From contig JAXRKN010000043.1 of NCBI GenBank assembly GCA_038502055.1, positions 2,666,001-2,730,000 of the forward strand: a stretch of 64,000 bases of DNA, in the 5' to 3' direction. The position numbers and the translations under genes were made by a program. The notes beneath the pieces are model-generated. The model saw nothing but the letters and a program-made list of their open reading frames with translations. It was not told where the DNA came from and ran no database searches. The DNA is from Tanytarsus gracilentus. Taxonomy: Eukaryota > Arthropoda > Insecta > Diptera > Chironomidae. Positions 11,601 through 23,800 of this stretch are shown piece by piece. Position 1 is the stretch's first letter, and each line of letters begins with the position of its first letter.

Positions 11601-14600
11601 TTTACTCTCACAAATTTTTCTTTCTTTGCTATCGGAAAAAATTTCCTACTTCAGTATTTTCCTTAAAAGCTTCGAACGCGGAAGGGACAGAAAAGAATAA
11701 GCAAAAAAATAATAATATATAAAAAGATAAAAGGAAATTTTTTGTGTGTTGTTGAACATTTAAAAAACTTTTTTCATTTTCTTTACAATTTTTTGTGTAC
11801 CCAAAAATAAAAGAAGCGAAAAATTTGCTTGAATTACAAACATTGTGGATGGAAACAATAGACACGGAAAAAAGTTCTTCCTTTAATGAGAAATTGCTCA
11901 AGTTCAGCTTTGACGGTAATTAAAAATTAAATGAGCAAAAATCAGTGGAAATAAATTTTTATTAAAAGGTTCCGCCGCGACTGTTCATAATTCATAATTT
12001 GTTATTGTTCATGACTCGGATATTTTTAGTGATAACAATGAAACATTTTTTTAGTTGGTATTTTACGACTTCTCCATCTACAAACTTCTCAATAAAAAAG
12101 CGCACGAGAAATCGATATTCAAATCACAAGGCAATTCTCATTCAGTTTTTCAATACTCCACGAAAGCATTTCCCTTTTTTTGGTATATCGCACTAGCGTG
12201 ATGTAAATTCTCCTTTCATGCCATAAACTTATAGACAGACGAGACTCTCTCCATTTATATCGATGTTTTTTTCCCTTCGAAGCACACGAAATACACAAAG
12301 TCGCGCAATCAGGAAATGCATCGCAGAATATTCTTTTTCTTCCCTTCTTGTCGCTGTGTTAGTAAGCGCACACAAAGCATTTTCATTTCCGTGTAAAAGG
12401 AGCATTCGAGAGAGAGTAGACTGCACATAAGCGCTCTCTCACTCACAACATCTTTGTTGTCTAGCTATTTCAGCAGAAAGTATATAGTTGAAAGTTTTCT
12501 TTGCTCCCTCTACATTAGTCGCTCATTAAATTTTCACATTATCATTTCAAACGAAGAAAACTTCAATTCTCGAACTCTCTGATGCTTGTGCACTTTTTTT
12601 CGAGTGAGAAAAAGAAACTTTTTAACCCATTTTATTCGTTTAATACTTTTCCTCTCTCTCTCTCGCTCGATTTTAATTTTTTGCCGACTCGAATATAAAA
12701 ACATTTGCATCCCCTGCGGTTCGGTGCAGTGCTATAAAAACTCTCATATTTTGCGCTCTTCTTCTTCCGCAATTTTAAAAAATGCTAATTTACACTCAAT
12801 CTACTCAATTGAAGATAATGCAGTGAAAACCGGTCAATTGTGATAATAAAAGTGTGTTTATTGAGTAGGGGTGTGTTTGAGAATTTCGTGACTTGGTTTT
12901 TTGTGATAAGAAAATTAAAAAATTGAACTTTTCACTCAGAAAATTTAAAAACTGGCGAAAATTTTTAAAATTAAAAAAATATCAGCTAAAAAATTTAACG
13001 GATTTTCTAAAGTTCAAATTAAAAAAATAATTAAAATTTTCAAATTTAAGTTTTAAGTTTTAAGAATTTGAAAAAAGTCAGCAAAGAAATAAATGAAAAA
13101 TTCAAAAACATTTAACGGAATTTTTAAAGTTTAGTATTGAAAACTCCAAAAAATTTAATTAGAAAATTGACAAAATTTAATTTCACAAAAAATATTGAAC
13201 AAAAACTTAAAAATATTTCCAACGACAAACTCAAATTCCATCACATCCCAAAAATGCTCCTAGAATTAATTAGCAAACTTCGTGCAAAGAGAAAATTCCT
13301 TTTAATTATCGAATGCTAAGTGCGTTGTGAAACTTTACAAAACAAGAAACTTCCTTAGGTTACAGCGAAGGAAAATGACGAAAATTTCCTTTTGAAATTC
13401 AAATTTTCGTCGAAGTTATCTCCAAGGAATAAAATTTGATCAAAAGTTTCCTCTTCAATGCTTCCGGAATTGAAAGCTTTCTGTGAAATATTTCAAAACT
13501 TTTCTATCGTGTGCATGTAAAATGTTCCTGGAATTTGCATGTCGAGTTTGAATGATCGTTAAAATAAAAAGTTTCAACCGCGAATGTTTGTCAACTTAAC
13601 TTGTTGCAACAATTTATGATGATTGAAAAAATATTTACGAGTTAGTGTAAATGAGTTAAGCTCGTTTAGAGTTTAGAAAAGTTTTAGAATGCTTCAAATT
13701 TCAAGTGAAGTCAGATTCATAAAAGTTTGAATAAAATTCGTTAATTAAAATTTTAGGTAGCAAATTTTTTTACAAGTTTTATAAAATTAAAATTTGTTTT
13801 ACAATTTTTCTAAAGAATTAATTTTTCAATGATATTTTTTCGAAATGTATAAAAGCCATTCAGATATTAAATTACCGTAAAAATCCCTCAAGGATGCTTA
13901 AATTAGCCCTTCAACTTCATTCTGAAAAATACTCAAAAACAATTATTTACATTGAATGTAAATTCACCATGGAATTTCTTGACTCTTTCAACTTCACTTA
14001 CAAACCAATAAACCACGAGATATTTTTTCCACAAAGCCAAAAAAATCCTATGAGAATTCGGAAAGAACTCTTTGATATGCTTTCGTATTTTATTCCTAGT
14101 TTTTAAACTCAAAATGCTTTTTTGATAGCGAAGAGAAATTTTAGACAAATGAATGAACTCGAAAATATTTACAGAGAGAAGTCATCCAGAAATTTCCTTT
14201 CATGCGATTTGAATTTTAAGTTTTTCACGGAAATATTTTTTTTAGAAAGTTCATAAAAATAAATTTTCTCTCATGAATATTTTGCTTGAGGTTAAACACT
14301 TATTTTAACAAAAAATCTCTTCTCCTTCCTCAAACTAGACTAAAATTAGCAAAGCATAAAACCATCAAGCACTTCGGTAGTGAAAATGTTTTAGCAGGAA
14401 AAATGGAAAATTTACATCATGCACATGAGGAGATAATGGATGATGAGAAAGTGAAAAGATTATCATAAAAAATAAATGAACATTTCTTTTTTTACACTCG
14501 ACTGTGTTGCTAAACAAACTCTCTGGTGTGTACATACAAACAAGGCGAAAAAAATAAAGAAGAATAATATTTAAGAGGCAGCAGTGTGGTTAGAGGAAAA

Positions 14601-14809
14601 AGCAGACACGAGAGGCACAAAAAGTAAACAAAAAAGAGAGCGAGAAAATTTTAATTTTTCCTCAGAATTGCGCGCGAGTAAAGAAAAAGGAATTAAAAAT
14701 GTTTCTTTTGTGTGCGGCATAATGAGGGCGAATGTGTGAGGGAAGAAAATTAAGTGAAAAGTTATCATCACCATTTAAAGGGCGAATTAAGCATCGCACG
14801 GTGAACATC
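8613..14809. other. Intergenic region between ci and the TMTC gene
   Basis: About 6.2 kb of AT-rich DNA without a recognisable protein gene. GA/CT-rich blocks occur near 9250-9275, 11160-11180, 11355-11390, 11465-11485, 12410-12445 and 12650-12670. A TATAAAA at 12732-12738 lies in a more GC-balanced stretch about 2.1 kb before the TMTC start and could be a promoter, but no matching initiator is evident. The open frames (for example 8949-9254 and 11629-11901) show no family motifs. Confidence 0.5.
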
Positions 14810-17800
14810 ATGAAGGAGCATCAACTTCAAAATATGCAAATGTATTCCATTGTTGGCATTTTTGGGATTCTCGTGTACTTAAATTCCCTGCCCGGCCACT
14901 TTGTGCACGACGATTTGCCAGCGATAGTTTACAACCGCGACGTACTCGGCACGTCGAGCGTCTTCGAGGTGCTCTTAAACGACTTCTGGGGGATGCGTAT
15001 GAAGCTCACGGAATCGCATAAATCTTACCGACCATTAACAACTTTAACTTTTCGGTGAGTGCAATGGGAAATTTTATCTCAACTTTTTTTTCTTATATTT
15101 TACGACTTTCTTTTATTGAAAATTTTTCCTTGTTGTTGTTGGCAATATTTAAGAATGAGTTTGTATGTCCCTTGCAGGAAACTCAATGCAGAAATAAATT
15201 ATATTATCATTGTGGAATTTCTGCCATTTCTGACTTGAATATTAAATATTCAAACTTTTTCCTCTTCTTTTTTTCTGCGCGATATTTTATTGTCATTTGA
15301 AAAATTTCATAAATTTAAAATGAAGTCGAGCAAAATGATAATGAATGTGAGGATGCATGCTGACTAGGGTTGGAATTTATGAATATTTGAAAAATGTGTT
15401 TTAATAATTCAAAAAGCATTCATGAAATTTTCTACTTTATAATGCCGTTGATTTTCATGAATGAATTTTAAATTCAAAATATTCACGATGCTCTTTTGAG
15501 ATTTTAAAATTTTATAAGTTGAAATTTTTTGCACAAGGGAATTGTAAAATTTTATCACAATTTCCCACCCCTAATTTTTTATTTCCCCTCACATAATTTG
15601 AGTGTTCTCAAGTAATAACTACAAATTCTGATTTTTTTAATATCTCAAAATATCTGACATCTCCGCCCTAACTCGTTGCAATTTTTTTTCCATCCAACAG
15701 TTAAAAAAAATTAATGGAGATTTTTTTCCCGGATGACACTCGCAAATATTTGCTTGCGCGTGAATGTCACTGTCAGCGCTATTAAATCACTTTTTTTTGA
15801 TGAACCATTTTTTTTACTCTGAGGACTTTAAGAGCTTAGAAAATGAAATTTGGATTAGAGAACATTAAATATTATTAAACTTGATGTTGATTCATTTTTT
15901 GTTTGCCAAACTTGAGCAAATATTATTTCTATGTCAATTGAACAAAAAAAGCTTTTTTGTAAATTGAATTTTTTTTATTAAATAAAATTAATTTTTCATC
16001 AAAGCTTTCGCGAGATAAAAAAAATTGATATTAAATTTTTAAAGCATTTGTAAATATTTTTTCTTGAACCGCTATCTATGGCGTGTTTAATGCTGAAATC
16101 GTAAAAAATGGAGGATGCTTTTAAGGTTCGAAGAAAAACAGAAAAAAAATGAGGATTGAGATTTGGTGAAGCTTAAAATGAACAATGCAGGCAAGGTCAC
16201 GTTATAAATTCCCTGAATAATTGCAAAGTGTTTTGCCCTTAAAGAAAACAATAAATTTAAGAACCTTCGAATTTAAATTTGACCTCAAGCATTAAGAGAT
16301 TTTGAACGAAAATTTATTCAATTTCTGATAACTTTATGGCAGATTTTAAGAATTTATTGATCTCGAATGGAAATCACAAAATAAACTTTCATCACAGCGA
16401 AATAAATTTATTAAAACTTGAACTAAAAAGTAATTTTGCTTGTTTTTCGACAAACTCGAAGCGATAAGAACTCAACATTTAGGTTAAGAAGATAAAAATG
16501 TTTGCAACTTATTTATTTTTTGGAAGAAAAGCATCTCAAGGTCGATTTTAAGCTTTCTCGATGGCAAGAAAATCTCCTCAAAGTTAACTTTCGAGTTCAG
16601 TGAAGTTTACGGTGGTTGTGGCTATTGGAGGGTGTCTAACCTAAGTGTCTTAGCATAAAATGAATTTGATTAAGTCAAAAGCTCTTTTTAAGCTTTTCTA
16701 AAATATGAACTTATTGATTGATTGATTAATGACTAAGAGGTAGCACGCTAAATTTACAAGGAAGACGTGCTCGTTTTAATTTCATTCCCAACCTGGAAAG
16801 ATAAAGATAAAAACATGCAAAAAATTGAATTTTAAACAAATTTAAAAAAAACATTTCCTGATAAAAACTTTTCCTAGAATATTGATTTCTCATTTTAATC
16901 TATTTAAACACTTCTCGACTTTTTAACAAATTTAAAACAAATCCAAAACTTCTGCTCATAACGAAAAAGTCGCACTTGCCTGTTCTCACACCCTCCTTGA
17001 AAAAAAAGCTCAACTCGATGAACTTTTCCCAACAATTTTCTTCTAAACAAACAGAAAAACATGTCTACAACTCACCTTTTCTGAACTCATTCAAGTTGAC
17101 AGGTCAGTTTTGTGCAATTTCTGAATGCAAATTGTGTTTCTCTCATTCGTCGTTCCGCTTCCGAGTTTATAATTGCACTGTCAGATGACAAATAAGAAAT
17201 GTTTTTTTCGCTTTCAATTATCGTCGAAAAATTATCAAGAAATTTTTTCTCCTTGATGTCAGATTGAATAAAAAAATATCTTAGCGAGGTTGAAAAAGAT
17301 TCAATTACAGCGAAATTGCGAGATGCAAAAGTTCTGTTTTACTCTTAGCGATTGCAAACTTTTTATTTTTTATTTCTTTCTCCCAGGAGGAAAAAAAGTT
17401 CCGAAAATAAACTTAAAAATTTTATGTTCAAAGTTTAAAATGTTTGTAGAAAAAATTAAATTTTAACGTTTTATTAAATTTCAAATTTTTTATTTCCCCT
17501 CTGGGTTTACCTACATGTGCATGCAGGATGTGAATGTGAAACTTTGACAACTATCTTTTTAGATCTGTGACTTTATTCCCTTCTTTATGTCATTCTCTCT
17601 TCTTTTATAGATTAAATCGAATGATTTTCGGAATGGAAACTGCATTTTGGTTTCATGTCGTCAACGTCCTTCTTCATGCGATCGCATCAATTCTATTTAC
17701 GAAAATCTGCTCCGACGTCATCGGATTGAGGAGGAAATTTTGCTTACTCGCTGGAATTTTCTTTGCCATTCATCCGATACACACTGAGAGTAAGTCTTTT

Positions 17801-20800
17801 TAGTTCATTTCTTCTTGCCTCCGATCATCGTCACACGACATGTTCATTGCGAACGTGCATACACAAATTTTTTTATGCTGATATTGGATTAGCGAGATTT
17901 TCTCAATCGAAATCTATTTACTTTGTGTGGAGTTTTAAGATGGCATTTGAAAACGTGGCACGGATTTTGAGGAAATTTTTACAAAAAGATTTCCCAATTG
18001 AACTTTTATAGCATGTTTAAATATTGTATTTTAAACTCACCAAACTCACCACAAAGTTAAAATTTGCAATTTTTAGTTTTAACACTTTAATTTTTTTGTT
18101 ATGCTTATGGTGAATTTCACACAAACTATTCTTATGCTTTTATTTTCTTGACACATAAATTTTCCACCCTAAAAGTGCCAAAATATTTCTATTTTTAAAC
18201 CTAACTCATCTCAAAGTTAACTTGAGATATTTTTATAAACTCAAAAAGTTTGTTTTCTCTTCAACGGAACATAATTAATTATGCAGTCGAGCGTGTGAGC
18301 ATCCTTTAAAGTTTTTAAACACATTCATAACCACTCGAATATGAAAATGGCTCAAAGCCTGTTTTTCCTTTCTATTCATACGTGCGATGTAAGTTTAGTT
18401 GAGTGCCATCGAACTATTCTGTTAGTGCACGTCTAGACAAAGAGAAAATCTCGCTCAAGTTTCCATGACATTACCTCCACTCTTTCCTTATCTCCTCATC
18501 CATATTCCTCACCTTATGCTCCAACACACTTTACACTATTCTCATTTATCCTTGTTTCCACACACCAGACGTAGAAAAAATGTGTCGATGCTTATAAATG
18601 TGAACGATTTTTCAATTTTAAAATTTTATTTGATTCTTTCTCCTTTCAATATCTGTTTAAAGGTGTCTCAGGCATTGTAGGACGGGCGGAAATTTTAGCA
18701 TGTACTTTTTTCTCGCTATCTTTCCTCTCATATCACAAGTATGTAAAAAATTTATTTATCGTTCTTTCTCTGGATGTTTTTATTGCCATGTACAGTGCTA
18801 CAGTCGAGGCGGGGACACTTTGAGATTAAAAATATTAACGGTTTTTTAAATTTTGAAAATAAAATATTTAACGGTTTTTTAAATTTTGAAAATCAGAAAA
18901 TTTTACGTTTTTTTTTAAAAAGTGTCCCCGCCCTGACCATAATATGGTGGCATGGCAAAGTAGTAGATAGGATAATAAAATATTGTGAACTTTTTACAGC
19001 TACATTACTCGAGATGATGAAAATGTGGGATCTTTGTGGCATTCAATAGTGCTCGGCGGAATGGCAATGCTCAGCAAGGAGAGCGGATTGACTGTCTTCA
19101 TCGTGAATCTGCTTTATGACTTTTATCGCAATTGGTCAACTATCAAAAAGACTGTACATGACGTCCGATGGAATGCGGAGAGTCTTCGACTAGCGAAGCG
19201 AATGTTTTGCGTTCTTGTCAGCTTTATTGTGCTCTCAATGGCGCGCATTGCACTATTACAAGGCTCATTGCCTCGCTTCTCACAGCAGGATAATCCGGCA
19301 GCTTTTCATTCGAGCTTTCAAGTGCGACTTCTCACGTTTCTCTACTTATCAGCCTTCAATACATGGCTCCTGCTATGTCCATGTCAATTGAGCCACGACT
19401 GGCAGATGGGATCCATTCCACTCATTATGAGCTTTCGAGATACACGAAACATTTTAACTCTCATTACTTTCTGTGTGATTTTACTAATTATCTATAAAAT
19501 CTACAACGATTTAGAGGTAACGATGCGTTTATTGCTTCTTCGTGCTGGTTTTGGGGAATGTTGATGGTGATTAACTTTCGATTACCATTAAATTCCCCAA
19601 AAACATGGATAACATTCCAGAGGGTGAAATCAGCTTGATGTTCGTTTAATTAAAGCTCAGTCCTTAGTCCCTTTTACATAGTAAAAAATTCAAATTTCTA
19701 AAATCCGTTGAGACAAAAAAATTAATAAATTCCATTCACGTTTAAAATTAACTCACAACTTTTAATTAGAAATTAAAACTCTTTTGGAATGTTATCAAAC
19801 ATTTTCTCATGCTGCTCATATCTTCGACCATCGCATATGGATTTTGGGCCATATCACCCGGAAGTGTTGTGTGTGTTTTTGTAATTAAAGAAAGTGTCTA
19901 CTTGTAAAGTGTGCACATCTCCATATATCGAGAGAAAATATTTTTATGCCGACACGTACGAGGGACAGAAGGAAAAAAGTCTAAATGCGAAATTATTTTC
20001 CCCTTCCTTCATATCGCCATCATCATCATCTCACATATGTGGAGAGAATGAAAAAAAACATACAAACATGAGGCGATATGTGTAGCATGAGCTAATGTTC
20101 GAAAGGGTGAGAAAGAATGAACTGACATTAATTATTTATCTTTGTAATTAGCTTCAGCGTCACGTCGCACTAGTGTTAGGATTCATATTGTTAGTCTTTC
20201 CATTTCTGCTCCCTGCCAGCAACTTACTTGTGACTGTAGGTTTCGTTTTGGCGGAAAGGATCTTGTATATTCCAAGGTAATTCTCTTCTCCTTTCCTTCT
20301 CCTTTCCTTCCTCTTCAATTTTCTCTCTCTCTCGCTTCTATTCGACTTATTCAATCGACCTTAAGAAGTCTGAGTGGGGTAAAAATGATGAAAAATTGGT
20401 CAAAAAAATCATTTTAAAAATTTATTTTAAAACATTTAAAAAGTTTCTCGAAAACTCAAATTTACCGAAAAAAATCTTTTTTTCCATCCCATTTATGCTC
20501 TGTTATGGGGTGAATACATGTAAATAGAGATGAATTATTTATCAGTCTCTAATGATAGACCCTTTCGGTGAAGGTCTCTTTCTTGCTTAGTTTCTAAGCT
20601 AGTCTCTTTGTTATGTACAGCAAAGAGTGAGTTGCAAAAGTTTAAAAACTAAATTATTAAACAAACAAAGAAAAAATTGTGTATCGTGACTTGAACTCGA
20701 ATCAGGTCATGCACATGATTCAAATCAAAAAGGATAAACTAGTAACTTCAATATGGTGAGCGATTAATAATTAATCGATGCTAAATAAATCCATTATCAG

Positions 20801-23800
20801 TACACACATCATGGGTACACTCTTGTGTCACAAGAATTTACATGAAAACGCTCTGAGCAATTATTTGTTGTACAATTTCAATCGATAAATTGACATTACA
20901 TTTTGATTTTTCTTCCGATATTTCATGTCATGTCATAAATTGTCAAACAATGTGGTGGGTGTGAGAAATCGAGAAAATTCTTTAAATTAAGGGTTGAAAT
21001 TTATAAATTTAAAAATAATTCTTGATTGCTAAAATTCAACGGAAATTTTAACTTTAAATTATTTCCTTAAGCATTAAAGTTTTTGACTGATTAATTAAGT
21101 AAATTAAAAAGAGGAAATTTAGTATGAAAATCATTTTTAAACCTTCTGTGCATGAAGCAAAAATTACCAAAACAAATAAGTTTTATTTCCGGAAAATTTT
21201 CACTTCATTAACAATTTTTGAGTGGCGAAAATTTAATTAAAAGATGAAAGAAAAGATATTAACTAATTTTTATGGAAAAAATTTTGTATAGAATTTTTTT
21301 TAAAAATTTCAAAAATTTTAGCTTTATTTGCAAAATTTTCTCACTGGTCCAAAACTCATCCAATCGCGATGAAAGAGAATCCTTAATTTATGTGTAAACA
21401 ATACACGCTTTTTAATAAAACGTTGTTTATTACTGATAAGGGCCTTTTCCGCTCATAAAATTCCCAAAAATATAATTCATCAGAATAAAATAAACAAAAA
21501 CATTTTATTTCTCTCCCCAAACTTGCCATACACCCGCTTTTTGGTAATGGCTAATAATTTACGGAGAGCTCGAATTAATAAACAATTTGCAAAGAGGGAA
21601 AAAGACAACAAAGAACACGATTTAAAACAATTGCCAGTGAGAGAGTGCCTCTGATGTTATCGTAAAAGCTTATGGACGCAAAAACAATCGGAATTGAAAA
21701 CAAATATAAATTTTGTATACAAAAGTTTCCTCTCCATTATCGTCACCATTGCCCGCAATCCTTTTGATCATCATTCGAGTGAGAATTGTTTCGAGTTCAA
21801 TTTCACGCTTTGCTCTCTGATACATTTGTTCACTGGGCAAATCATCATCTCTTTACATTGTTGTCCGTATGCGAGCTCACAATGTGTTACTTGCTAAAAG
21901 GAAAAAATGAAGAGTAAAAAATTGAAAAGGACAAGGGTGGTAAACTTTTTAAAGATATAAAACTAAAACTTGAATTTGAATTGAATTTTGAACTTTTTTG
22001 AACTTGGTTAAAATTTTAAGATTTTTTGAACTTGGTTAAAATTTTAAGATTTTTTGAACTTGGTTAAAATTTTAAGATTTTTTCATCTTAACCAAAATTC
22101 TGAACTTTTTTGATCTTAACCAAAAAATTGAATTTTTTTGATCTTCATCAAATTTTTGATCATGGTCGAAATTTTTAATTTTTTTGATCTTGGACAAAAT
22201 TTTAATTTTTTTTCGAAATTTATCGAAACTTTAAATCTTTAAAAAATTCTAAGGTCAAATTTTGAACTTTTTGATTTTAATAAAAATTTTGTACGCTAAA
22301 TTTCCAACCCCTTGTAAAATTGTTAAGAAATGATTCGAAATCATATGAAGCGAAAAAAGGAGGAAGTAGTGATGCTCACATTGATCTTTTTCTTTTTACC
22401 TTACATCCCTTCTACTCGTTTTGTTATTCTGGTACACACCGAAAAAAAAGAGAAGAAAACCGTTTCAACATTTCTAGAATTTTTCTACAAGCAACAGTAA
22501 GTTGCAATAACAAGAAAGGGATACTATTAACCCTGAGGATGCGAAGAGAGAAAGAATTTTTATGATTACTCTTATCCGAACACATAACTACTCGAGATTA
22601 TATGAGAGGGAGAGAGGGTTCGCTTCATGGCTCTATTAACATTACATTTTTTCTCCAGCATGGGCTTCAGCATATTGGTACTTTATGGAGCTCAATTACT
22701 ACACGAAAATGTGTCAAAAATGAGACGAGTCTTGCAGATTGCGGGATTTTTACTATTTTGCTTCTTCTGTTTAAAGACCATTTCACGTAATCAAGACTGG
22801 CATACGAGAGAGACTTTATTAAAGTGAGTACGAAGAATTTTGTTGAACAAAAATTAATTGAACATAAGTATGGGTTTGATGTATGTGAAAATTACCTCGA
22901 GCTAAAAGTTATTTCAGTCTTTTGATAGAATTCTACGAAAAAAAGTCGAAAAAAATTAACTTAATCATTTACATAAAAAAATCGTACTGTTTTATAGTCA
23001 CAAGGATATAATTCATACTTATGACCTATAAAAGAGTCATAACTCTAGTTTTGGAACACTTGAAGTTAATTCAAAACTTAACCGATTCTATCAAAACACA
23101 ACTTTAAACAAGAAAGTCATGCTGCTACGCGGATTTAAGACTTTATGAATCGTCAACATGTCTCATGAGAAATTCCACTAATATTAATTTATTCACACTC
23201 TGTGTCGCCAACAGATCGGGGCTGCGAGTGCTGCCAAACAATGCAAAGTTGCATTACAATTATGCAAATTTTCTCCGTGATAGTTCCAACTACGACTTAG
23301 CGAAGCATCATTATCGTAGAGCTTTAAAGCTTTGGCCGTATTACGCGTCGGCCTGGAATAATTTAGGCACGCTCATCGACGACTACGATGAACAGGAAAG
23401 CTTTTTCCTAACGGCAATTCATTTTTCCGGCGAGCACATTAACGCACACTTCAATTTAGGTCAACTTTATAGGTGAGCATAAAATTGTGCATCATATAAA
23501 AAAGAGTGCAAAGCATTTTAAAATGCACTTAAATGTCAATTGCATAAGAGCTGCTGCAGGATACTAGAAAACATTATGCTTATAAGTGCTCGCAACTTTC
23601 ACTTAATGCCTTCTTTGAGGAAGTGCTTTACTCATTATTTGAAGCGTTCCATTACAGCACATTTTCTCGAGGTAATATTGAAATGCTTACCGAGAAGGCA
23701 AATAATGGATGTGGAAATTTTAAGGATGTATTTATATGGTGCCGGATATTACGCTTTTGACTTTCCTTTAAATTCAAGGATTAATTTTTAAAAAATAATT

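Larger units (their letters stand above)
15055..17610 (+). other. Long first intron of the TMTC gene
   Basis: A 2.56-kb intron with a GTGAGT donor and TTTTATAG acceptor. It carries the inverted-end module at 15364-15574 and, at 16713-16818, a repeat fragment shared with the insertion at 33496-35063. Nothing else is recognisable. Confidence 0.8.

Noticed and set aside
23540..23791. 83-residue open frame between TMTC exons 7 and 8
   Set aside because: Not needed for the frame; exons 7 and 8 join in phase without it, and it has no TPR pattern.
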